From positions 1 through 47,863 of the IMG/VR virus record IMGVR_UViG_3300031240_000013: DNA of 47,863 bases. One strand, given 5' to 3'. The notes under the pieces are model-generated. The model was not told the origin of the DNA. It made no database searches and saw nothing but the letters and a program-made list of their open reading frames with translations. Positions 41,201 through 47,863 of the stretch are shown here, one piece after another. Source of the stretch: a virus. The position numbers and the translations under genes were made by a program. The first letter of the stretch is position 1. Every line of letters begins with the position of its first letter.

Positions 41201-43219
41201 ATGACGAATCTCAGCTTCGACGAGTTACAAGACCAATACGGAAGTAAGCAGGACATTCCAAATGATGTTCTGTACGATCTTCTGCTGCGGATTAGACAAG
41301 ACCTTATCAATCAGGCGAAGCTGGGAATAGATCACATACCAAACTCCTTTCTGGGAAAAGAAGTTCGTCGCCGCTGCCAAACAGATTTGATGTGGTTAGC
41401 CCGGTACTTCACGTGGATGTCTAACCCGGCCTCAGACAACGGCTTGGTGCCTCTAGAAAATAACATCTTCGATGAGGAGTTCTATAGCCCATTTCCGAAG
41501 TTGTTCGTAAAGAAAGACCCGTCAAAACCAATCAACCAGCAGAGCGAGGTTAAGACCCGCCTCTTGTTGTGGCCTCGTGGCGGAGCCAAGTCTACCTTCG
41601 ATCACGTAGATACGGTCCAGTGGATTCTCTGTTTTCCTGACATACGAATTCTCTACCTGACCGCCGAGAAAGATTTGGCTGAAGGTTTTGTCGGAGAAAT
41701 CAAGGGCCATTTCTACGTTAAAGAAGACCCAAGCTGGATGAACTTGTTCTGGCCGGAATTCTGTGTAGAGGAAAATAAAGCGGGGGCCAAGCGCGAGTTC
41801 ACTTGCCCCGTCTACGCGGCGAAGAAGACAGGCCGTAAAGAACCTACTGTTTACGCCTCGTCCGTAGGCAAAAATAAGGCGGGTTGGCGGTACGAATTAA
41901 TCAAGGCAGACGACGCGGTCTCGGATACCAACTCTGAAACCTCTCTGCTCTGCGAAAAGATTTCGAAGGCTCTGTTCCTCGCGGAAAAGCTATTGGCCCT
42001 CGGCGGGTTCTACATTGACTATATTGGAACTTGCTACGCAGAAGAAGACCACTACAGCGTTCTACTATCCAAGAACATCGGTAACATCACGGTCACCAAG
42101 GGAGTAGGCTGGGAGTTCTTCGAAAACCAGACTACAAACAGTAATATCCTAGTAGGTCGGGCGATCCAGATCAAACCCGAGGTTGCTGAAAGACTCCGCA
42201 ACGAAGGCCGTCCGGTCACCTACCAAGAAGCGGGTGAAGAAGGATGCGTATTTCTTCTCCCGAAAGTCATGCCCTTTGCTTGGTGCATGGCCGATCTAAC
42301 GAAGGATGAAAAATCTTTCGAAGGCCAACGTAACCAGAATCCCCGCACTGCTGGCCAAGTAGTATTCGATAGAACCACTCTTCTACGAGCAACCGTTCCG
42401 TACAATCTTCTCCCACGCCAAGGTCCGGTATCCCAGTTTTGGGACTTGTCCTTCAGCGAGAAAAAAGGAGTTGATTATTGCGTAGGCAGCTCCGTTATGT
42501 GGGCCGACGAGGACATCCTGACCCCCGACGGAAAGAAGACTCCCAACAAGAAGACCGTAGGTTACGTCCGGAAACTCGTCCGAGATAAGTTCAATCCCTT
42601 CACCGCCGCACAGGCTGTCGTCCAGTTAGCCGTTGAGGAACGACCCTTTGTAATCGGGTTGGAAGACGCAAGCGGCAGCAAGCTCCTTCTCCCCACGATT
42701 ATTGCCGAGGCGATGAAGACCAAAGACCCCTTCATTATCGCGGTCTGTTCGAACATCGACCTTGTCACGCCCGACAACCAAAAAGATGCTAAGAAGATTC
42801 GCATGGGCGGTTTGCTCCCGTGGCTGGCTGAAGGCCGGATGAAGTTCGCCAACTTCTGTATGCAGCCCAAATATCAGAACCTGGATGTGCTTTATTCTGA
42901 GTTCGATAAGTGCATGGGGTCGCACCACCACGACGACATTCCAGACAACTTAGGCTATCAGCCCCGCTACGCACCCCGCGCCACACAAGCCATTGTAGAG
43001 AACAACACCGACATGTTCTCCCGCGTAGATCAACAAGGCTGGAACGAACTCTTCAACCCCGGATCGACCACAAACGCCTACTACCAAGACGATAACGGGC
43101 AGTTAGTTCCTTGGGACCAGCCGATCCAGCCGTTTGATGATTTCATTCCCCAACCAGAAATTCAACGATCAGAATACTTCGGGATGGACAACATTCTTGG
43201 AGTTGGGATGCACGGATGA
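41201..43219 (+). CDS. terL: Large terminase subunit
   Basis: 672 residues. Packaging ATPase: Walker A LLWPRGGAKST (~122-132), Walker B LIKADDAVSD (~233). Nuclease domain with Asp415 in QFWDLSFSEKKG, GLEDASGSK (~485) and GSHHHDDIPDN (~575-585) as further acidic ligands. It cuts and translocates DNA into the prohead together with the portal at 44715. The small subunit is not recognised. Confidence 0.9.
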   Translation: MTNLSFDELQDQYGSKQDIPNDVLYDLLLRIRQDLINQAKLGIDHIPNSFLGKEVRRRCQTDLMWLARYFTWMSNPASDNGLVPLENNIFDEEFYSPFPKLFVKKDPSKPINQQSEVKTRLLLWPRGGAKSTFDHVDTVQWILCFPDIRILYLTAEKDLAEGFVGEIKGHFYVKEDPSWMNLFWPEFCVEENKAGAKREFTCPVYAAKKTGRKEPTVYASSVGKNKAGWRYELIKADDAVSDTNSETSLLCEKISKALFLAEKLLALGGFYIDYIGTCYAEEDHYSVLLSKNIGNITVTKGVGWEFFENQTTNSNILVGRAIQIKPEVAERLRNEGRPVTYQEAGEEGCVFLLPKVMPFAWCMADLTKDEKSFEGQRNQNPRTAGQVVFDRTTLLRATVPYNLLPRQGPVSQFWDLSFSEKKGVDYCVGSSVMWADEDILTPDGKKTPNKKTVGYVRKLVRDKFNPFTAAQAVVQLAVEERPFVIGLEDASGSKLLLPTIIAEAMKTKDPFIIAVCSNIDLVTPDNQKDAKKIRMGGLLPWLAEGRMKFANFCMQPKYQNLDVLYSEFDKCMGSHHHDDIPDNLGYQPRYAPRATQAIVENNTDMFSRVDQQGWNELFNPGSTTNAYYQDDNGQLVPWDQPIQPFDDFIPQPEIQRSEYFGMDNILGVGMHG

Positions 43220-43584
43220 AAGCCTATTTAGTAATTAAAGACGATAATGGCGATATCCAACTTGAGGCTGAGTTCGATGCGGGCCAGCCCTACGGATTCC
43301 GTCAGCCTTCCAGCAAGAAACTGGTCTCGGCAATGCCCCAGAATTCAGATAATTCTCCAACGGGGTCCTACGAACTTTTCGGCTTCACCTATCAACCACA
43401 TGTTCGCGTAGACCGCCCGAATGGGTGGAAAGAACCACCTCCCGTTCCGTGGCAAGGAACCCCCGTAGCCCGTCCAGTTAATGGACCGAGTGCTTTCAAG
43501 AGCAGTTTAGGCGGCTTAAATAGCTTTCAAAAGCAGGGCGACCCTACGCCTGCTAGTTATCCAAATCCAATTTCAAGAGGTTAA
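43216..43584 (+). CDS. Hypothetical protein between terminase and portal
   Basis: 122 residues, ATGA overlap with terminase. MKAYLVIKDDNGDIQLEAEF, then a Pro/Ser/Gly-rich tail. Palindrome site 31 is in frame, encoding RPVNGP. No family recognised. Confidence 0.7.
   Translation: MKAYLVIKDDNGDIQLEAEFDAGQPYGFRQPSSKKLVSAMPQNSDNSPTGSYELFGFTYQPHVRVDRPNGWKEPPPVPWQGTPVARPVNGPSAFKSSLGGLNSFQKQGDPTPASYPNPISRG
43472..43486 (-). repeat. GTCC palindrome site 31
   Basis: gtccagttaatggac inside 43216-43584. Confidence 0.85.
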
Positions 43585-43587
43585 ATC

Positions 43588-43920
43588 ATGACAGTAGGAT
43601 CACTCATTTCTCTAGGCGGTAATCTGGAAAACCCGCGCAATGCCAAGGCCAGCGACTTCGGATCGGGCGACTACGCCTCTGGTCCTGCTGGCTCGTCTTC
43701 GGGCGCAATGCAGCTCGTAAAGCAAACCACAACCCAAGAGGGTCCGATGCACACGCAGGATTCCGGAGAAGGATCGCCATCCGTCTGGGGTAAGGCAGAT
43801 TTTCCCGTGGGCAAAAACATGGGGGAGGGTGGAATGAAGTCCACTGCTCTTTCCATTCCCTGTTCTGTGAATCTGAATACAGGTCAAATGGAGCCCACGG
43901 CGGACAAGCAAACTTATTAG
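43588..43920 (+). CDS. Hypothetical Gly/Ser-rich protein
   Basis: 110 residues, AAGAGG site, MTVGSLISLGGNLENPRNAK onward. Low-complexity and probably disordered, with GEGGMKSTALSIPC near the end. Possibly a minor head protein; function unknown. Confidence 0.68.
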   Translation: MTVGSLISLGGNLENPRNAKASDFGSGDYASGPAGSSSGAMQLVKQTTTQEGPMHTQDSGEGSPSVWGKADFPVGKNMGEGGMKSTALSIPCSVNLNTGQMEPTADKQTY

Positions 43921-43926
43921 AATCTG

Positions 43927-43935
43927 TGGTATAAT
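43927..43935 (+). promoter_or_regulatory. Extended -10 promoter for the GIY-YIG gene
   Basis: TGG-TATAAT, no good -35, 7 bases before the ATG at 43942; same TGTGG-TATAAT form as other mobile-gene promoters here. Confidence 0.6.
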
Positions 43936-43941
43936 GGGACT

Positions 43942-44715
43942 ATGTTCACGATTTATACCATAACTAATTTGGTCAACGGGAAGATATACGTCGGCCAGTC
44001 CGTTAATTGGACTAAGCGGTGGAAGGGCCATACCCACTCCGCGTTCGTGAGAAAAGAAGACCACCCTCTTTATCATTCCATGCGGAAGCATGGCTTGGAC
44101 AAGTTCATTTGTGAACCTCTTTTGCAAGTCAAAACTAAAGAAGATGCTGATTATCAAGAACGAATGTGGATTCTGCTTCTCGGAGCCCATGTTTCCAAGC
44201 ACGGATACGTTTGCACTTGGGGCGGAAATGGTTGGACAGGCCCGAGCGACGAAATGCGAAAGAAGAAGTCAGAATCGGCCAAATCCGTGTTTGCTGCTGA
44301 CATCACACGTCATGCGAAATATCGTTCTGATATCGACACCAACGAACTTATCCGACTTTATCGAGACGAAGAATGGACTCAGAAACAGATAGCAGAACGG
44401 TTCTCTTGTTCTCCTCAACTCGTTGCCTCTCGTATGCGGAAGGCCGGAATTATAGTCGGTAAGGGTAGACATAAACCGGGTTATAAGCTATCCGAAGAAA
44501 CTTGTAGAAAAATGGGTAATGGTTCCCGGCGGGGAAACAAGAGTCCTGTATTTCTTCCTATAGATTTAGAAAAAGCCTCTCGTCTTTATACCGAAGGAAA
44601 CTCCTTAAAACAAGTTGGAGCAATACTTGGGTGCTCTGGTACCTGCATCAAGAACAAACTTTGTGAAATAGGGTTTGTTTTGCGACCATCTAACAACGTA
44701 AAGAGAGCCCCTTAA
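43942..44715 (+). CDS. GIY-YIG homing endonuclease with HTH motifs
   Basis: 257 residues. FTIYTITNLVNGKIYVGQSV (GIY-YIG), RWKGHTHSAF, HPLYHSMRKHG and the catalytic E in YQERMWILLLG. The C-terminal part has two helix-turn-helix-like units (TQKQIAERFSCSPQLVASRM; SLKQVGAILGCSGTCIKNKL). Inserted directly before the portal gene (TAATG junction). Palindrome site 32 overlaps codons for QSVNWT. Confidence 0.88.
   Translation: MFTIYTITNLVNGKIYVGQSVNWTKRWKGHTHSAFVRKEDHPLYHSMRKHGLDKFICEPLLQVKTKEDADYQERMWILLLGAHVSKHGYVCTWGGNGWTGPSDEMRKKKSESAKSVFAADITRHAKYRSDIDTNELIRLYRDEEWTQKQIAERFSCSPQLVASRMRKAGIIVGKGRHKPGYKLSEETCRKMGNGSRRGNKSPVFLPIDLEKASRLYTEGNSLKQVGAILGCSGTCIKNKLCEIGFVLRPSNNVKRAP
43998..44012. repeat. 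GTCC palindrome site 32
   Basis: gtccgttaattggac inside the GIY-YIG gene. Confidence 0.75.
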
Positions 44716-46805
44716 TGTCCGTATTACCCGAACCTAAAACGAGTCCGTACGAACCCATAACCCGCGAACAAGCTACGGCTCGTATGGATGCGGGAGTGTG
44801 GACGACGGACGATCCCGCGCTCCGACTCGTTTGCCAGGACGCGCAAAGAGCTGAGGAGCACGAAGCCACTAAAAATTTTGTCCTCGGATGGGCCTCGGCG
44901 CAGCAACTCTATACCAGTCCTTTCGCGCCCCGCTTCTGGCCTGGGACTCAGTCTGAAGCCGCCTCGATTCCGTTCTTCACGGTAGCCACAGCAGTCCGAG
45001 GGATTGTTCCGCAGGTCATGTCCGGGTTGTTTTACGAGAACCCTCCATTCATGGCACAGGAACGCCCCGGCACTACTGCGCAGGCGGCTAGAGCACAGGC
45101 TGCATTACTGGGATACCAACTTGAAGACATCAACTTCCGCGAAGAACTAGCCCTTGGAGTGGACAACTGTTTGCTGTTCGGAACGGTTCTATTCCAGTAC
45201 GGCTGGGAAAAGTTCACCAAAGAACGGAAGATTGTCAAGAGAAAAGAGCCGGTCAAGATTATTGCCTCGACAGTTCCGGGCGGGCCTCCGACTCGAATTT
45301 CCACGGGTGAATTAGAAGAAGAAGTCGTTGAGGAAGTCGTAGATCGGCCATCCTTCGAACACATCGTAAATCTGCGCGAAGTCCTTGTTGATCCGTCCTT
45401 GAACGTGCCGGATATCCGCAAGGCGAAGTATGTCATTCGCCGCAGATACATGACATGGGAAGACCTCGACAAACTCCGCGAACGCGAAGGATACACTCTC
45501 CCGTCTCGCGAGAAGTTGCTTGAACTCTTTCTGCCCCCGCAGGAACCCGTAGAAGCAGCGACCAACGAGCTAGGCTCGCGCTCTCCGATTTGGGATGCTC
45601 GGGCCGAACCCCGCTGGGAAGATGTTACTGCCGACCCCCTACAGAAGCCTCTTGAGGTTCTGGAACGGTGGGACAACGGCACGTACATCGTCGTTCTCCA
45701 GAAGAAACTCGTCATCTATAACGACCGCAATGTCTACGGGAAGATTCCGTTCCTAAGCTGCGGTTGGTGGGATGTACCGGGAGCCTTCTGGTCACTCGGC
45801 CTCGGTCGGACAATCGGTTCGGAGCAGCGCCTGCAAACGGGCATCACGAACCTTGTTCTGGACATCACAAACCTGAACCTGAACCCCCCGTTGGTTCGCG
45901 TTCGCGGAAAATCCATCCCAACTCAGTCCATCCGAATCGGCCCCGGAAAAATCATCGAGGTCGATAACAAAGATGACCTGAAGCCCTTGGAAAGATTCGC
46001 ACCCGTTCCTGAAGCAATGGAACTGATGGCAATGTCCCAAGGTCGCGCCGATACCGTCTCCGGTGCCAACCCCATCACTAGTCTAGGCCAAGCCGGATCG
46101 TCAGGCCACTCGAATATCGCCCGCAGTTCTGCCGGTGCTCAAGGATTGATGCAGGGGGCTGGTTCTGGAATTTCGGAATTCGTGGACAAGTTAGCGAACC
46201 AAGTCTTCGTCCCATTCCTGTACGAAATGATTGAGATGAACCGCGCCATGCTGCCGGAATCTCAGTTGAACTACATCATGGACGAGAACCTCAAGCATGA
46301 ATACCTGAACGAAGAAGGACAACCCGGAGACTTACTGGACATCCTGAATGCTCGGACCAAGTTCTCTATGCTGGCTGGGTCCAAAATGCAAGTCCGCCGT
46401 AATGCCGCGCAAGCCCTGCCTCTGCTGTCGCAAAACCTAGCAAGCCCCGCCGTCTCCCAAAACCTTGGAATTCAAGGCAAGAAAATCGACTGGCTGGAAA
46501 TCACCAGACTTTGGTTTATGGCCGCAGAACTACCGGACATCAACGACGTAATCGTGGACATGACGCCCGAGGATATGCAGAGAATGCAGGCTCAAAGTCA
46601 GGGCGGGGCGATCCAGCAAAAGACGCAGGCTCAGTCGGCGTTGGAACAACAGAAGTTCCAGAATGCACAGGCTTTGGCCGATCAAGAGAACGTCAGCCGC
46701 GCAAGTCGCGACGTTCTGAGAGAGGTCTTCAAGAAATCTGTGGAACCTGAAGCACTCACCGGACTTCCCCAATCTAGTGGAACTGGGTTTGGTGGTTTAG
46801 TGTAA
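44715..46805 (+). CDS. Portal protein
   Basis: 696 residues. The dodecameric portal through which DNA enters the head. Features: TVATAVRGIVPQVMSGLFYE (N-terminal helices), RRYMTWEDLDKLREREGY, WDVPGAFWSLGLGRTIGSEQ followed by TNLVLDITNLNLNPP (stem/clip), SQGRADTVSGANPITSLGQA, and a Gln-rich coiled C-terminus. Length and order fit the long podovirus/siphovirus portal type. Start TAATG-coupled to the GIY-YIG gene. Confidence 0.85.
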   Translation: MSVLPEPKTSPYEPITREQATARMDAGVWTTDDPALRLVCQDAQRAEEHEATKNFVLGWASAQQLYTSPFAPRFWPGTQSEAASIPFFTVATAVRGIVPQVMSGLFYENPPFMAQERPGTTAQAARAQAALLGYQLEDINFREELALGVDNCLLFGTVLFQYGWEKFTKERKIVKRKEPVKIIASTVPGGPPTRISTGELEEEVVEEVVDRPSFEHIVNLREVLVDPSLNVPDIRKAKYVIRRRYMTWEDLDKLREREGYTLPSREKLLELFLPPQEPVEAATNELGSRSPIWDARAEPRWEDVTADPLQKPLEVLERWDNGTYIVVLQKKLVIYNDRNVYGKIPFLSCGWWDVPGAFWSLGLGRTIGSEQRLQTGITNLVLDITNLNLNPPLVRVRGKSIPTQSIRIGPGKIIEVDNKDDLKPLERFAPVPEAMELMAMSQGRADTVSGANPITSLGQAGSSGHSNIARSSAGAQGLMQGAGSGISEFVDKLANQVFVPFLYEMIEMNRAMLPESQLNYIMDENLKHEYLNEEGQPGDLLDILNARTKFSMLAGSKMQVRRNAAQALPLLSQNLASPAVSQNLGIQGKKIDWLEITRLWFMAAELPDINDVIVDMTPEDMQRMQAQSQGGAIQQKTQAQSALEQQKFQNAQALADQENVSRASRDVLREVFKKSVEPEALTGLPQSSGTGFGGLV

Positions 46806-46807
46806 CC

Positions 46808-46822
46808 GTCCATTAACTGGAC
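46808..46822 (+). repeat. GTCC palindrome site 33
   Basis: gtccattaactggac, 2 bases after the portal stop codon. Confidence 0.85.
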
Positions 46823-46864
46823 ACAACCCCCTCAGCAGGCGTGGATTACGTCGGGAGAGATGAA

Positions 46865-47230
46865 ATGAAGAAATGGTTTAAACATCAGTGGGTGCTCGTG
46901 TTGTTTTGGGCACGAAAGTTAGAAAACTGGGCCAAAAGAAAAGGTCTTGTCAAGCCACCTAAGTACGACCCCAAGCCTTACCCACGCATGGAGTTGGACG
47001 AGTACGCCGACGATCAAATCAAGGCGCTCATTGTTGCTGCTAAAGCGTACAGAAAAGCCAAGGCAAACCCCGCCCTCTTTGTTGAGCAGTATTTTGGAGC
47101 CAAGATCGCGCCGCGACCTAGTCCAGATACTTGGGCTTATGACTTATGTCGGCGCGAACGTTATAAAGATAACAGTCCCTACTCAGACGAAGACGGCCAA
47201 GTAGAGTTTACATGGAGTGGGAGAGACTAA
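46865..47230 (+). CDS. Hypothetical protein downstream of portal
   Basis: 121 residues from ATG 46865 (GGGAGA site): MKKWFKHQWVLVLFWARKLE onward. Basic N-terminus with a hydrophobic patch, then Lys/Tyr-rich (LIVAAKAYRKAKANPALFVE). No family recognised. Confidence 0.68.
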   Translation: MKKWFKHQWVLVLFWARKLENWAKRKGLVKPPKYDPKPYPRMELDEYADDQIKALIVAAKAYRKAKANPALFVEQYFGAKIAPRPSPDTWAYDLCRRERYKDNSPYSDEDGQVEFTWSGRD

Positions 47231-47451
47231 TGAACCAATTTCGACAACCCAGACCCGATTCCGACACCCTCGGATACAAACCCACGGAGTTCGATAACCT
47301 GTCCGACGAAGACCTAGCCAAGCTAATCAACGCCACAGGCCGTGTTCGAGTAAACCAGCAGCAGCGCCCCCAACAAAAACGGGAGCTAGACTTAGACGAT
47401 CCGAACGTGCTTCGGCAGTTCGCGAGGAAGCCGAATGACACTAGAAGTTGA
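47230..47451 (+). CDS. Hypothetical protein
   Basis: 73 residues, TAATG overlap. MNQFRQPRPDSDTLGYKPTE onward; disordered-looking, Gln/Arg/Asp-rich. Overlaps the next gene by 17 bases. Confidence 0.65.
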   Translation: MNQFRQPRPDSDTLGYKPTEFDNLSDEDLAKLINATGRVRVNQQQRPQQKRELDLDDPNVLRQFARKPNDTRS

Positions 47452-47782
47452 TGCTAGGTTAGAGCAGGACCTCAAACTCTACGAGCGCGGAATCGAACTC
47501 CGGCCTCTGGTAAATTCCCCGAATTGGGAAACCGTTCTAGACACGATTCAAGCCTATGTAGACGACGTGGACCAGCAGGTTCGGTATTTGTTACCCGGCG
47601 ACCCCGCAGTAATTGCCGCCCACGCCGCACTTTACGCTCTCAACGATTTCGCGGTCAAGTTCAAGCAGGATATCGAACGCGCCGTAGATTTCGCAAACCA
47701 ACCGAATGACGAAGTTCGCAACTATTTATTTGGAGTCCGCGATGCTCTGGATGTATCTGGGGCAATGGGACTAGGAGGTTAA
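47435..47782 (+). CDS. Hypothetical helical protein
   Basis: 115 residues, MTLEVDARLEQDLKLYERGI onward; helical (NWETVLDTIQAYVDDVDQQV). The VRYLLPGDP...AHAALYALNDFAVKF pattern suggests a small head-assembly helper. Function unknown. Confidence 0.68.
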   Translation: MTLEVDARLEQDLKLYERGIELRPLVNSPNWETVLDTIQAYVDDVDQQVRYLLPGDPAVIAAHAALYALNDFAVKFKQDIERAVDFANQPNDEVRNYLFGVRDALDVSGAMGLGG

Positions 47783-47783
47783 T

Positions 47784-47863
47784 ATGGCACAATACCCAAC
47801 AGGCAGTATCAATGCGGTTCCGCAGCACCCGGAATACGTTCAAACTACGGGCTACTGTCAAAT
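47784..47863 (+). CDS. Protein truncated by right window edge
   Basis: MAQYPTGSINAVPQHPEYVQ is visible; AGGAGG site before ATG 47784. Possibly the major capsid or scaffold gene by position, but 26 residues cannot show that. Confidence 0.6.
   Translation, partial: MAQYPTGSINAVPQHPEYVQTTGYCQ

Overview
The window is part of a tailed-phage (Caudoviricetes) genome or prophage. It has a phage replication and recombination module (SSB, a Bet/Red-beta annealing protein, an RFC/DnaX-like clamp loader, a family A DNA polymerase, a dCMP-deaminase-type enzyme), a tyrosine integrase, a lysis cassette, a very large tRNA array, tail-fibre genes, a large terminase and a portal. Many tiny genes overlap by ATGA, GTGA or TAATG. 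The integrase suggests a temperate phage. The host cannot be read from the sequence: Shine-Dalgarno sites and TTGACA/TATAAT-like promoters indicate a bacterium, and the tail protein style would suit a soil bacterium, but that is a guess.

Layout. (1) 1-12.3 kb, minus strand: SSB, Bet, clamp loader, Tad2-like protein, deaminase, lipoprotein, a (GACCNC)27 hexamer tract, an HNH-AP2 homing endonuclease and DNA polymerase. One lone plus-strand zinc-knuckle gene (2540) sits inside. (2) 12.3-24.4 kb, minus strand: about 30 small, mostly unrecognised genes, a GIY-YIG homing endonuclease and the integrase, with TTGACA promoters at 17.9, 20.1, 22.8 and 24.2 kb. (3) 24.4-24.7 kb: the point where transcription diverges, holding three 12-bp iterons. 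(4) 24.7-27.5 kb, plus strand: zinc-ribbon proteins, a spanin-like protein, GH24 endolysin, two HExxH metalloproteins, a short Panacea-like protein and an HNH nuclease. (5) 27.5-33.1 kb: about 38 tRNA genes that together cover all 20 amino acids. They are interrupted by two HNH endonuclease genes whose stop codons lie inside the next tRNA. (6) 33.1-47.9 kb, plus strand: structural and packaging genes (tail-fibre/SGNH protein, terminase, portal), carrying LAGLIDADG and GIY-YIG homing endonucleases.

Two things stand out. First, a 14-16 bp palindromic motif, consensus GTCCATTAATCGGAC, occurs 33 times across all modules and on both strands. It lies mostly at gene junctions, where it often supplies the stop codon, the start codon or both. 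It also occurs inside at least nine reading frames and forms the variable arm of tRNA-Ser(CGA). A dispersed operator set (stoperator-like) or another genome-wide protein-binding signal is the leading explanation. Second, the tRNA array holds structurally odd members: a candidate circularly permuted tRNA (30659-30750), a tRNA with about 50 nt inserted in the D-loop (31941-32078), a 180-nt interrupted tRNA (27561-27740), five tRNAs with C instead of the near-invariant U33, and several tRNA-sized closed-stem RNAs without a T-arm.

All calls come from reading the sequence alone; no database or folding program was used.
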